Below, in pieces: positions 44,246-53,272 of a DNA stretch of 64,000 nucleotides. The DNA is from Methylocystis parvus OBBP. GTDB lineage: Bacteria > Pseudomonadota > Alphaproteobacteria > Rhizobiales > Beijerinckiaceae. Each line of letters begins with the position of its first letter. The first letter of the stretch is position 1. The notes under the pieces were generated by a model. It ran no database searches, was not told the origin of the DNA, and worked only from the letters and a program-made list of their open reading frames with translations. A program made the position numbers and the translations under genes. Location of the stretch: the NCBI RefSeq assembly GCF_027571405.1, contig NZ_CP092968.1:682001-746000 (forward strand), in the 5' to 3' direction.

Positions 44246-45472
44246 TCACAAGAAAGACAAATCCACGAAGTTTGCCCAAGCGTAGGCGTTATTGGGGGCG
44301 GAAGAAGCCATTTTCGTCGAGAGAAGGATCTCAATCATGTTAAGCTCTTCTGGAATGGCTACCACCAGTTCACATGGAACGCCCCAGCTTGAGACCCCCT
44401 CAATCTCTGACACAGTTTCTGCGCCAGATCTTAAGGCGAGCTTGCCGACGACTTCGCCGCTTTTGACATTCTCGACCGTCAGCACGGTGCGCACGAATTT
44501 TGCTCCATGCGTCGGCCGACACAGAAAGCGAACGGTTGACTCCAACTCCCCGGGATTAGACGGATGCAGTAGAAAGCGGCGCGGCCCTGTGTGCATATAT
44601 AAAGACCGGTCTTTAAGCCCAGATAGGTCGACGACTCGAGGATCGATAGAGAACGGCACTGGACGAAACGAAGACGCTTCGACGAACGGGGTCTCGAACC
44701 CATATCCGAACAAGGTCATGCAGTGGGCAGTCCGTTCAACTATATATGCTTTGTCTTCCTCAGAAAATTCTGTCTGAGAGAGGGGAATCGGCGTCGGGTC
44801 GGATTTCGTTTGCTCTGGAGCGATCGTTCGGAACATTTCCGCAAGTTTTTCGCCATGATCATCTGGAAGGCTGAGGAACGCCGCCAATCTCCGCCCGGTG
44901 GCGAGCGGGTCAGCTACAATATCATGTTGGTCGATCTCAATTCCTGACACTCCAAGGTCTGAACGTATTTCAGCCCAGTACATCATCACGCTTACCCATA
45001 AATCGCAAGATTCACGAATCGCAACGCTGTTATTTGCGAAACGGCGAGTAGCGGAAGCTATTACGTCCACGCTGCGCCTTTTACAAAAAATGAAGCGAGC
45101 ATTGGGAAAGAGTTTCTTGATCTCGCGCGCGTGACAAAGGGTGGACTCACCGGGTGTCTTATCGTGCCAATTCGGACCAAATCGGCCTACCATGAACTGC
45201 TCGAAGAAGGCGACGAGACCTGCCTTTAGCGGCTCATAGGGGAAAGATTCAGGAGCCCAGGCAGACCTTTCGCTGTCGTGGCGATAGCTTGTATAGTGCT
45301 GGTCTATGACGCTTCGCTGCAGCGCCAGCAGGTCGAACATATGTCCCTCGTCGAACCCGCCCCATCCCAAACGACGAACGCATTCCGACAGCAGACTCGT
45401 TGCCGACCGTGGCGATCCAAAGATGAAAATCGGATAGCTGCTTAAACCGGGACCCGGCAACGAATCTCCCAT
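44246..45472 (-). CDS. sulfotransferase with C-terminal beta module
   Basis: A 408-residue protein. FIFGSPRSATSLLSECVRRLG (about 16-36 with the PAPS loop GSPRSATS) and FIFCKRRSVDVIASATRR (about 125-142, 3'-phosphate motif) define a sulfotransferase fold. From about residue 285 a beta-rich domain follows, ending LLSTKMASSAPNNAYAWANF; the same kind of ending (STGVADYAWAYFQGLTL) closes the protein at 53273-54799, so the two share a module. Probably sulfates a surface glycan. It lies between two copies of the IS3-family element. Confidence 0.78.
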   Translation of the reverse strand: MGDSLPGPGLSSYPIFIFGSPRSATSLLSECVRRLGWGGFDEGHMFDLLALQRSVIDQHYTSYRHDSERSAWAPESFPYEPLKAGLVAFFEQFMVGRFGPNWHDKTPGESTLCHAREIKKLFPNARFIFCKRRSVDVIASATRRFANNSVAIRESCDLWVSVMMYWAEIRSDLGVSGIEIDQHDIVADPLATGRRLAAFLSLPDDHGEKLAEMFRTIAPEQTKSDPTPIPLSQTEFSEEDKAYIVERTAHCMTLFGYGFETPFVEASSFRPVPFSIDPRVVDLSGLKDRSLYMHTGPRRFLLHPSNPGELESTVRFLCRPTHGAKFVRTVLTVENVKSGEVVGKLALRSGAETVSEIEGVSSWGVPCELVVAIPEELNMIEILLSTKMASSAPNNAYAWANFVDLSFL

Positions 45473-45741
45473 GATTTTTTGGACTCCCTGAAGTTGCTGC
45501 CGCCGAAATAGAGGCTGAGCGCGGACTCGCGAGCCGCGGACCAGATGCAGATCATGGTACGCAAAGCTAAGGGCATCCTGACAGATATTTGAGAAAATCG
45601 CAATGTTATGAACAATTTATTCTAAGACGGTCGAGGACGGCACTATTGTGGGGACGACGATACTTACCGCGCGAGGTTCTTGGAGTGCACCCTGTTTTGA
45701 CCGGACAGCGGGCATAGCCGATAAGGCATAGGCGTAAGCCT

Positions 45742-46154
45742 ATGAATACGACTATGACCAAAGCTCCGGAGACGCCGGTTTCGCGCGTTGAAGTCATCAC
45801 CACGGTTCAGCGCCGCCGGCGTTGGAGCGCTGCCGAGAAGGTCCGCCTCGTCGAAGAGGCCTCCCAGCCCGGGATGAGCGTCTCTTTCGTCGCCCGCCGG
45901 GCGGGATCGCGCCCTCTCAGCTCTTCGCCTGGAAACGCCGCATGGCCGAAGGCGGTCAGGCCGCCGTAGCGGCGGACGAGGATGTCGTAGGCGCCTCGAA
46001 AGTCTGCGAACTCGAGAGAAAGGTCCGCGAACGGGAGCGTCTGCTCGGCAAGAAGACCATGGAGGCCGAAATCCTCCGGGAGGCGCTCGACATGGCGCGC
46101 ACAAAAAAACCGATCTTGCCGCTCGTGTTGTGGAAGGAGGACGCTTCCCGATGA
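45742..46154 (+). pseudogene. IS3-family OrfA, frameshifted
   Basis: Encodes the helix-turn-helix subunit: VSRVEVITTVQRRRRWSAAE, EASQPGMSVSFVARRAG, then in another frame APSQLFAWKRRMAEGGQ and LERKVRERERLLGKKTMEAE with the leucine zipper. Compared with an intact gene one base is missing near 45,903 (GCGGGATCG for an expected GCGGGCATCG). The first copy at 43584 is broken by a different deletion at almost the same place. Confidence 0.85.
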
Positions 46155-46974
46155 GCGCCGTCGCCGAAACGCTGGGCGTCGCCCGCTCCAATCTCGCCGA
46201 ACGCAAGAAAGGCGCGACCAAGCCCCGCGGCCGCTACCGCAAGGCGGAGGACGCGGAGCTGACGCCGCTTATCCGCGCCATCGACGAACGCCCGACCTAT
46301 GGCTATCGCCGCGTCTGCGCGCTGGCGAACCGAAAGCTGCGGGCCGAGGGCAAGCCGCCCGTGAACGCCAAGCGCGTGTTGCGGATCATGCAAAACAACG
46401 GCCTGACGCTCGAACGCCATACCGCGCGCCGGCCGGGCCGCACCCATGACGGCGTCGTCATCGCGCTGCGCTCGAATTGCCGCCGGCGTTCGGATCATCT
46501 CGAAATCCGCGCCCGCAACGGCGAGGTCGTGCGCATCCTTTTCGTCATCGACGCCTGCGACCGCGAAATCATCGCCTGGTCGGCGATCGCCAATGGCGGC
46601 GTCTCCGGCGAGATGGTGCGCGATCTGATGGTCGCCGCCGTCGAACGCCGCTTTGGCGCCTTGAAAGTCCCGCACCGGGTCGAGTGGCTGTCCGACAATG
46701 GCAGCGCCTACATCGCCGCCGACACCGCTGATACGGCGCGTGCGCTCGGCCTGACGCTACTGTTCACGCCGGTCCGCAGCCCGGAGAGCAATGGCATGTC
46801 GGAGAGCTTCGTGAAGACGCTCAAGCGCGACTACGCCCGGCTCGCCGTCTTGCCGGACGCCGAAACCACATCCTTGCCAAGCTGCCCGGCTGGATCGAGG
46901 ATTATTGCGAAGTTCACCCGCACTCGGGCTTGAAGTTCCGATCCCCTCGGGAGTTCATCCGCCTCAGTGCTTAA
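46130..46974 (+). pseudogene. IS3-family OrfB transposase, 3' frameshift
   Basis: The DDE catalytic subunit. It has RPTYGYRRVCALANRKL, VRILFVIDACDREIIAWSAI, WLSDNGSAYIA (second Asp) and TPVRSPESNGMSESFVKTLK (Glu). Near 46,868 two extra bases in GAAACCACATCC shift the frame, so the conserved ending WIEDYCEVHPHSGLKFRSPR is out of phase. In the original frame the stop would be TAA at 46972. Confidence 0.88.
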
Positions 46975-47225
46975 GCAGCCCCGCCCGCTGTCCGGTCAAA
47001 CGGGGGGGCACTCCAGTTCTGTTGACGATCCTCGTCTGATTTTTATGTCGGATGGAGGATTTCAACGAGACTTCCATGTTCGGGAAGGCGCTGATCGACT
47101 GGCTTTGGTGTTTTGCCCATTTCGAACAGCGTGGCGCCGGCGCAAACACTGCGCTGGGCGTTGCGGGCGCTCTTTTCGCGGCTCTCATCCCGGCAACGCC
47201 GACTCCGGCGTCTCCTTTGCGCACT

Positions 47226-47532
47226 GGACGCGCCGCCAGTTGAGCCCCCTCGAGCAGCGCTGAAATTGCGCTACCGACAGATGTATGACGCCTCTTCGAT
47301 CTTCGGCGGAACGGCCCCGTCTTCAAACCGCTTCGAAAACAGACACACGTCCGTGCCGTCCTAAAAGACCGGCTTGATGCTGTTCGCCTTTTTTATGCGG
47401 AAGGCGTAAATCGCCCAGTCGATGTGATCGGAACGCGTCGTCTCGCATACCATCGCCGCCAGACCCTCCGCACCCTTGCGAACTGACTTCGTCGCCATCA
47501 TCAAGCGCGCCTGCGCCCGTCGAGCCGATCAC
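47226..47532 (-). pseudogene. IS66-family TnpB remnant with stop codons
   Basis: Read on the minus strand from 47532: MMATKSVRKGAEGLAAMVCE, TRSDHIDWAIYAFRIKKANS, IKPVF-stop-DGTDVCLFSKRFEDGA and PPKIEE match the IS66 TnpB order (ATKPVDFRKG ... VYVFRSKRADRIKLI ... DGTGVCLF). An in-frame stop replaces a Trp, and further shifts are needed for the C-terminal LLEG. Probably a relic of a full IS66 element; nothing firm of tnpA or tnpC is left. Confidence 0.8.
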
Positions 47533-47896
47533 TTTACGCCCGGAGCGTTCGCGGCGCGCGCACGATCACCGTGGCCATGCAGATGTCTGCGTGACGCCAA
47601 ATTCCCGCATGCGATTCGCCGATCTCAACCTCTACGACGGGAGCACGGCACTTCAGGTGGTCACCTCTTTGCCCAATAATACGGAGCCATTCGGCTCAAG
47701 CGAACGATCCACTTTTGACACGAGCCTTATTTCCAAATCAGGAGATGCAGCTAGCATTTGAAGGTGAGAACGCAACAGCGCCTACTCAAGTTCTAGTCTA
47801 GATGTGCATCGAATAATTCGAAAGTACAGGCGCAACGCTCGTGACAGCCAATTTTCAACGCAACCCTTACCGTTGAACACATGTCGACTCTAGTTA
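47533..47896. other. gene-free interval after the IS66 relic
   Basis: 364 bases without a supportable gene. The first 60 bases are GC-rich and may belong to the end of the IS66 relic's upstream gene on the minus strand; the rest is AT-richer and featureless. Confidence 0.45.
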
Positions 47897-49054
47897 TTAT
47901 TCCATCGAAAAAATCAATTCCTCAATTTGCAAGGTTTCTGGCCTGCCGTCAAAAAAGAAGATCAACTGATATCTTTCCGCAGAAGGATCACCCTTCTCCA
48001 AAAGGCTCGAGAGAGACATAGATTGTGCATAAGTGGTTAGGTCTGAGGAGAGATGAATTTTATCGAATATTTCGTAATCAACATGCCCCCGCGCCGATAC
48101 GACTCGAATGGCTGGCGACAAGGTCGTCGGCGAGGAGACCGTGGCGCGCAAAGCAAAGGCTCCGATAGTCAGAAGTGATACACCAATATCAAGTTCGAGC
48201 GTAAGCCAGTCGGCATCGGCGATTGGAGAAAGGTCGAGCGAGCGCCGAAAGATTTCGCCCTCCCTCAAGATCGTTAGTTTTGGCGCAAGCGCCGCATTGC
48301 CGAAGGCGATCTTCAAACCCGGACCGACTTCTTCGTAACTCTTTAGCGGCAAATTTTTTACGTCCGGTCCTTCGGTCCATGTTGCGATCCCCACAGTACG
48401 TGAATGATTCTGACTGAGACGATCGAGCAGTAGCGCTCCGAGACCCGAGAAACGCTCATCGGAAATTGAACTGCTTAGTCGTTCGATTTGGATCCGAGCA
48501 TCGAATATATTGATGATCGACTGCTTCGCTTCAATGAACAAAATCAAGCGGGCGCGCTCGGCGTTCACACATTTTGAGCGCCAAGCAGGAGAAATCCCGA
48601 TAGGAAATGTGCGTACACTGCGATCTGCATTGATATCAATTTCCATCGACGCTATGTCGACCCACCCCGATTTGTCGAACATGCGCAAGGCAGCGAAAGA
48701 CGAGACCGTCTCTCGACACTGAGCTTCGAGAATCAATATCACAACGGAATTGTCAGTGATATTTCGCGGCTCCAAGTCGAATTCTACTGCGTACCATCCG
48801 CTGCGATCCATGTTGATCGCGGTTAGCGAGAGAAAGGGTCGGCCGGACGGCGCGCGTCTTTTGTCCGCTGATACGCATACGCCTTTTTTGGCCTCGAACG
48901 TGACGTGAAAACCCGGCCAAAGCGGGCTGCCCTTTGTCAGTGCGCGCCCGCCCACGTCAGCGTTATTCAACGACGCGATAAACGACGCCTCGTCTTTTTT
49001 AGACTCAGCGGCGTACCTCTCCAATGTCGGCAGAGCTTGAACGTTTGACATCAT
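47897..49054 (-). CDS. beta-rich protein of unknown function in the glycan cluster
   Basis: A 385-residue protein without a recognised family. The sequence looks like two consecutive beta-sandwich domains: the first around WPGFHVTFEAKKGVCVSADK, WYAVEFDLEPRNITDNSVVI and LILFIEAKQS; the second around VGPGLKIAFGNAALAPKLTI, WLTLELDIGVSLLTIGAF and YQLIFFFDGRPETLQIEELI. Such modules occur attached to glycosyltransferases and sulfotransferases and may bind carbohydrate. There is no signal peptide. It starts 7 bases after the stop codon of the upstream GT4-GT2 gene on the same strand, so they form an operon. Confidence 0.7.
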   Translation of the reverse strand: MMSNVQALPTLERYAAESKKDEASFIASLNNADVGGRALTKGSPLWPGFHVTFEAKKGVCVSADKRRAPSGRPFLSLTAINMDRSGWYAVEFDLEPRNITDNSVVILILEAQCRETVSSFAALRMFDKSGWVDIASMEIDINADRSVRTFPIGISPAWRSKCVNAERARLILFIEAKQSIINIFDARIQIERLSSSISDERFSGLGALLLDRLSQNHSRTVGIATWTEGPDVKNLPLKSYEEVGPGLKIAFGNAALAPKLTILREGEIFRRSLDLSPIADADWLTLELDIGVSLLTIGAFALRATVSSPTTLSPAIRVVSARGHVDYEIFDKIHLSSDLTTYAQSMSLSSLLEKGDPSAERYQLIFFFDGRPETLQIEELIFSME

Positions 49055-49061
49055 AACTGTC

Positions 49062-51416
49062 CTATTTGCTGAGAGCGCTCGGTTTGCCGGCTATGTGATA
49101 AAAATTATTCGGACCGTTTGCGTTCAAAAACGCAGTGATATGACGTCCCCATCTGTCATACACTTCACCGTGTTTCAGAACGAGCGACTCGAAATTTAGG
49201 TCCCAAAGACCGCCCCGCGAACGAAAGATCGAATTGCCTCGGATTCTATAGAAAAACAAAGGTTCGGGAATCATGACTCCACGATGCGAGTGAGCGATTA
49301 GCGAAATCATTCCTTCCCAATCGTCGAGGAACATCCGCAGCGACGGGTCGTGTTGGCCATGGAGAAGGAAGGCGCTTCTACGATAAACAAGGGACTGGCA
49401 GTTTGTCTGGTTCATTACGAGCTGGAGCGGGGGCTCCGCATTCCATGTCGCCCAATTACGAATGCGGCCGTCTTCATTGAAATCTTCTATCCAACACCCG
49501 ACAAATGATACATTGTTATATGCCTTCAGGATCGAAACAGCACGTTCATAATATTTATGATGAACGAGATCGTCAGCATCGAGAAGAGTGACGAATTCGG
49601 TGCGGCTTTCCCGTATGCCGTGATTTCGTGCATTGGCGACGCCGCCGTTCGGGATCCTCAAGATACGGAACCTGTCACCCTTGTCAGCGTGACGATCTTC
49701 CAGCTCATCTAGTTTTTGTTGACTAACGTAATCAGTGCTGCCGTCGTCGACAAGATTGACGTAAAGATCCTGATAGGACGAATTGAAAACAGAATGTAAC
49801 GTTGCATCAATGAAGGCCCCCATATTGAAATAGGGGATCGCCACAGTCAGTCCCGAGCGATCGGCAACGCGAACTGGCGATCTCGCTGCCTTCTTTAGGA
49901 AATCGTTCTTGGGTGGGATCGACTCTATTTGATTCGAAACCACGCCGCGGTCAACAAAAAACGGATAAGAACTGCGATCGGAGGCGACAACAAGCTTTTC
50001 CAAAAAGGTGGTCTTTGCTTCTGCGAACGCAGTATAAGAGCAATGACGCCTGACAACTTCACGAGCGGCTGCGCGCATTCGTGCGCGATCGTCGAGAGTC
50101 ATCCGAATAACTCTCTCGACAGCCGCCACAATCGTCTCAGGCCGCTCCGAGTCGATCGTTATCACGCTAAGTCCATCATCAGAGATTTCTGCAACTCCGC
50201 ATTCCTTGTTAATGATGCACAGGCCGCCCGATGACATCGCTTCAAGAACGGAATATGGAAAATTGTCGAACAGTGAGGGGTGAATCTGGGCATAGGCGCG
50301 GCGCGCTTTTTCCTCGATGACGGCGCGTGGCACCAATCCTTCGAATATTAGCAGCCCCTTGTCGACATATCGAGCAAAACGCTTTTCGAGGAGCTCGCGA
50401 GTAGAAGCGCCCGCGCTGACGTCGATAGTATCCTTGCCGTAAAGTCGCAACTTCACCGTTGAGCCGCTCGACCAAAGAAGTGCGAACGCTTCAACGAGAT
50501 GATTGACTCCCTTCCAATGCGTCAGGCGCGACGCCATATAAAAATGGTCGAAGTCGCCTGTTTCAGGAGCCAGCGGTTGGTCGTATCCTCCTTCGGGCTC
50601 ATAGGGGTTGCGGATGATCGCGACCGGCGCCGATCCGCAGGGAAGGTCGGCGGCTAGTCGGTCCACGAGTATTTTTGACGGGCTTATTACTGCGTCCGCA
50701 CTGCTCAGGCACTCGCGTTCCATCAATCCATGCCAGAAAACTGGTAACTTATAGATAGGCTGCCTGTTGAGACGATCGATAAAATATGTGGGCGTGTGCG
50801 CCAGAATAATTATTGGAATGTCTCGTAGCGCGGGATGAAGCGCGAGTCTTTGCTTTAACGCGATGTAACCTATTCCAAAACCGTCCGCGAACTCTATTGC
50901 CTGCGGACGACCGAAACGCGCGACAAGCCCACCGCATTCCGAAAGAAAGAATAACAAAAGCCTCGAAAATTCGTTGGAGACGCTGACCCAATAGCCAATA
51001 TCTTTCTGATTAACGCCCCGAAGGACGTTAACTTTTATCAATTTGATGTTTGGCGCAATGTCTGTTTCCTCGTAAAGACCGTTGATGGAACGGTCGAGGG
51101 TGAAAATCACAGCCCTGTCACTTGGTCGAGCAGCATGAAATAATGTTAGCTGACGCATGTATTCAGCGAGCCCGCCCCCAAAATAAGGGGGATATTCAAA
51201 TGTAAAATACCAAATATTCATAGGCTTCGAATGCGCGCCGGACTCTATTCGTGTTCGATCTACCTTCCTCTTCAAAACTCCTAAGGCGCCCCACGTCTTT
51301 TTTATCATCCGTCGGTTCCATCTTATCACAGCATCCGCACGTCGATTTAGCGCGGATGCGTCTAAAGCTACAAAAACACAAGCGAGATAACGACATATAG
51401 ACCTAAACCGTTGCAC
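49062..51416 (-). CDS. bifunctional glycosyltransferase, GT4-GT2 order
   Basis: A 784-residue protein with two transferase halves. The N-terminal half (about 66-500) is a GT-B, GT4-type enzyme: WYFTFEYPPYFGGGLAEYMR, DHFYMASRLTHWKGVNHLVE and IHPSLFDNFPYSVLEAMSSGG with the E-x7-E equivalent. The C-terminal half (about 522-760) is GT-A, GT2-type: LTVAIPYFNMGAFIDATLHS, LVDDGST, GGVANARNHGIRES and LLDADD (the DxD metal site). It could add two successive sugars to a glycan. The first 65 residues are unrelated; ATG at 51221 (MNIWYF) is a credible alternative start. Confidence 0.88.
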   Translation of the reverse strand: MQRFRSICRYLACVFVALDASALNRRADAVIRWNRRMIKKTWGALGVLKRKVDRTRIESGAHSKPMNIWYFTFEYPPYFGGGLAEYMRQLTLFHAARPSDRAVIFTLDRSINGLYEETDIAPNIKLIKVNVLRGVNQKDIGYWVSVSNEFSRLLLFFLSECGGLVARFGRPQAIEFADGFGIGYIALKQRLALHPALRDIPIIILAHTPTYFIDRLNRQPIYKLPVFWHGLMERECLSSADAVISPSKILVDRLAADLPCGSAPVAIIRNPYEPEGGYDQPLAPETGDFDHFYMASRLTHWKGVNHLVEAFALLWSSGSTVKLRLYGKDTIDVSAGASTRELLEKRFARYVDKGLLIFEGLVPRAVIEEKARRAYAQIHPSLFDNFPYSVLEAMSSGGLCIINKECGVAEISDDGLSVITIDSERPETIVAAVERVIRMTLDDRARMRAAAREVVRRHCSYTAFAEAKTTFLEKLVVASDRSSYPFFVDRGVVSNQIESIPPKNDFLKKAARSPVRVADRSGLTVAIPYFNMGAFIDATLHSVFNSSYQDLYVNLVDDGSTDYVSQQKLDELEDRHADKGDRFRILRIPNGGVANARNHGIRESRTEFVTLLDADDLVHHKYYERAVSILKAYNNVSFVGCWIEDFNEDGRIRNWATWNAEPPLQLVMNQTNCQSLVYRRSAFLLHGQHDPSLRMFLDDWEGMISLIAHSHRGVMIPEPLFFYRIRGNSIFRSRGGLWDLNFESLVLKHGEVYDRWGRHITAFLNANGPNNFYHIAGKPSALSK

Positions 51417-51719
51417 TAATCAACAGGAAAGGGCCAAGGATAGGTCGCGCCGGGTAAACTTCACGCCATGGATCCGCACTCCGAAAGGTGGAACGCTCCG
51501 ATACAGCGGGAGGCGCTCCGCGATTTATTGAGGGAACTTTGAGCGGGTATGCACTTTAATGCCTGAAAAAGGAAATAGAATTCGATTTCTTCGACCTGCA
51601 AAATTTGTCCTTCGGATGGTTGCGGACCGCGATGGTCGCTTGACTGCGCCTATCTGACGCTCCTGTATGAAGGGTCTGCGAACGCGACGCGGACCGCCTC
51701 GTAAAGCGCATAAGGCCTT
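51417..51719. other. gene-free 303-base interval
   Basis: Between the GT4-GT2 gene and glf, both on the minus strand. I see no gene, strong hairpin or repeat here; it presumably carries the promoter of the glycosyltransferase operon. Confidence 0.4.
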
Positions 51720-52853
51720 CTATGCTAGACGATCAGCGATCCAAGCATTAACATGAGTCAATGATTGATTGATCACCTGATCCATGTCGAGATATTGGTA
51801 CGTTCCACAGCGGCCAATGAACGACATATTCGGTAGAAGCTTAGCGTCGTTCTTGTAAATCGCGTAGAGCGACTGATAGCGGCCGTCCGCCGTTTTCACA
51901 GGGTAATATCTTTCAAAATTGTTGTCCGCGTAATCACAAGGCTCTTCACGAGTGATCGTGACGTTACCCGTCGGGTTGACATGATGGTCGGGCAGCACAT
52001 GCCAAGATGTTTCCCTTGTAAACGGCGATGAATCTGTAAAATTTGTGACGCTCCACTCCTGGGTGAACAAAGGTTCCGTGCGATGATGAAAACGAATAGA
52101 CCGGTAGGGTAGGCGGCCGTGGACAAAGTCGAAATATTCATCAATCGGCATCGAATTGAAGCAATAAAGATAGTCGCGCTCCATGCCCTTTTCGTAGGAT
52201 GCATTCGTTTCGACTTCAATATTCGTGTGATCTAAAATTTTTTCAAAAATAGCCGTGTAACCGTTTCTAGGCATAACTTGGATTTCTTCACGACTGAAAT
52301 AGGTATCTGTTTCATCATAGTTGATGGGTATGCGCTGCACGACGGAGGCAGACATCTCTTCCAGATCCATCAACCACATTTTCTTTGTATAAGGTCGAAA
52401 AAACAAATCTGTCAATTTGACCCCAATTTTTGAATACAAGTATTCTGCGGCATTTTTGGGTGATTCACATGGTATTGCAACAGAAGCTAAAAAATTTTTG
52501 GCTTCAGTTTCATTTTTTAGCTCTACTCCAAATATTACATTGATTGTGTTCAGATTAATGGGTAGAGGCACATATGAGTCTGGCGCTATAAAAGCGCGAA
52601 CTTTGTGTGAATAGGGGGCAAATTCAGTAAATTTCTGAAGCCAATCAACGATATGACGTTGTTTTGTGTGAAAAAGATGCGGGCCATATGCGTGAACGCG
52701 AACGCCGTTTTCGTTGACGAAATCGTATGCGTTTCCAGCGATATGGGGGCGTTTATCGATAACGTGCGCTTCAAATCCAGCCTCGGCAAGCTGACGAGCA
52801 TGGACGGCTCCGGCGAAGCCCGCTCCGACGATCAAAACTCGTTTACTATTCAC
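51720..52853 (-). CDS. glf: UDP-galactopyranose mutase
   Basis: A 377-residue flavoenzyme that interconverts UDP-galactopyranose and UDP-galactofuranose. It has the FAD motif VLIVGAGFAGAVHARQLAEAG, RPHIAGNAYDF, HAYGPHLFHT, FFRPYTKKMW, RIPINYDETDTYF, RSIRFHHRTE and the C-terminal SFIGRCGTYQYLDMDQVI. GTG 52853 has AGGAG seven bases before it and gives the usual start MNSKRVLIVGAG; the frame extends to 52937 but without resemblance. It implies that the surface glycan contains galactofuranose. Confidence 0.96.
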   Translation of the reverse strand: MNSKRVLIVGAGFAGAVHARQLAEAGFEAHVIDKRPHIAGNAYDFVNENGVRVHAYGPHLFHTKQRHIVDWLQKFTEFAPYSHKVRAFIAPDSYVPLPINLNTINVIFGVELKNETEAKNFLASVAIPCESPKNAAEYLYSKIGVKLTDLFFRPYTKKMWLMDLEEMSASVVQRIPINYDETDTYFSREEIQVMPRNGYTAIFEKILDHTNIEVETNASYEKGMERDYLYCFNSMPIDEYFDFVHGRLPYRSIRFHHRTEPLFTQEWSVTNFTDSSPFTRETSWHVLPDHHVNPTGNVTITREEPCDYADNNFERYYPVKTADGRYQSLYAIYKNDAKLLPNMSFIGRCGTYQYLDMDQVINQSLTHVNAWIADRLA

Positions 52854-53272
52854 TTTGTCGCTCCTGCCTTTAATCGTTCGTGCGAGAGCGTTGCTTTCGC
52901 ACTTCGGAATAATGTGCAATGAATGCTGGTGAGGCAAGAATTTTCGTTATGAGGGAACTATTTTTGCCCGGTCATATTATTGAGACGCACCTGTGAAATA
53001 GAGCGCTCTTGTACGAGCGCTGTTGCGAATGACACACAAAAATTTTTCGGTCCGCCCGACTCGCCCCCTCCCTCACGTCGGATTGGCTTGGGGCGGCTTT
53101 CCGGATCACGTTCTTCGGCTCCGGTGGTTCGTCCGCTCCCACCCGAATAGGTTCGAAGCGACGACGCCATCTCAAAAAATGCGTTTCTGGCGCGTCATTC
53201 GTGCGCCAACGCGTTAATGATTGCAATTATGCGGGCGACCCTTTATGTTAAGACCTCTTCTTCGGTTTCACA
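52854..53272. promoter_or_regulatory. divergent promoter region between glf and the next operon
   Basis: A 419-base interval between two divergent transcription units. It holds an inverted repeat AGCGCTC (53002-53008) and GAGCGCT (53015-53021) with a 6-base spacer. GC content drops near both starts. No gene is supported, though several short frames are open. Confidence 0.45.

Larger units (their letters stand above)
45681..47015 (+). mobile_element. complete IS3-family element (IS2-like) with target duplication
   Basis: A 1335-bp element. Its ends are imperfect inverted repeats of about 32 bp, both starting TGGAGTGC and both containing TTGACCGGACAGCGGG. The 5-bp direct repeat GTTCT flanks it exactly (45676-45680 and 47016-47020), so it is a true insertion. 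It carries orfA and orfB, with an A7 run at 46103-46109 in the place of a programmed -1 frameshift. Both frames have additional breaks, so the copy is probably inactive. Confidence 0.93.

Noticed and set aside
52958..53226. Short open frames in the glf upstream region
   Set aside because: Overlapping frames on both strands without ribosome sites or family resemblance; the interval is better explained as a divergent promoter region.
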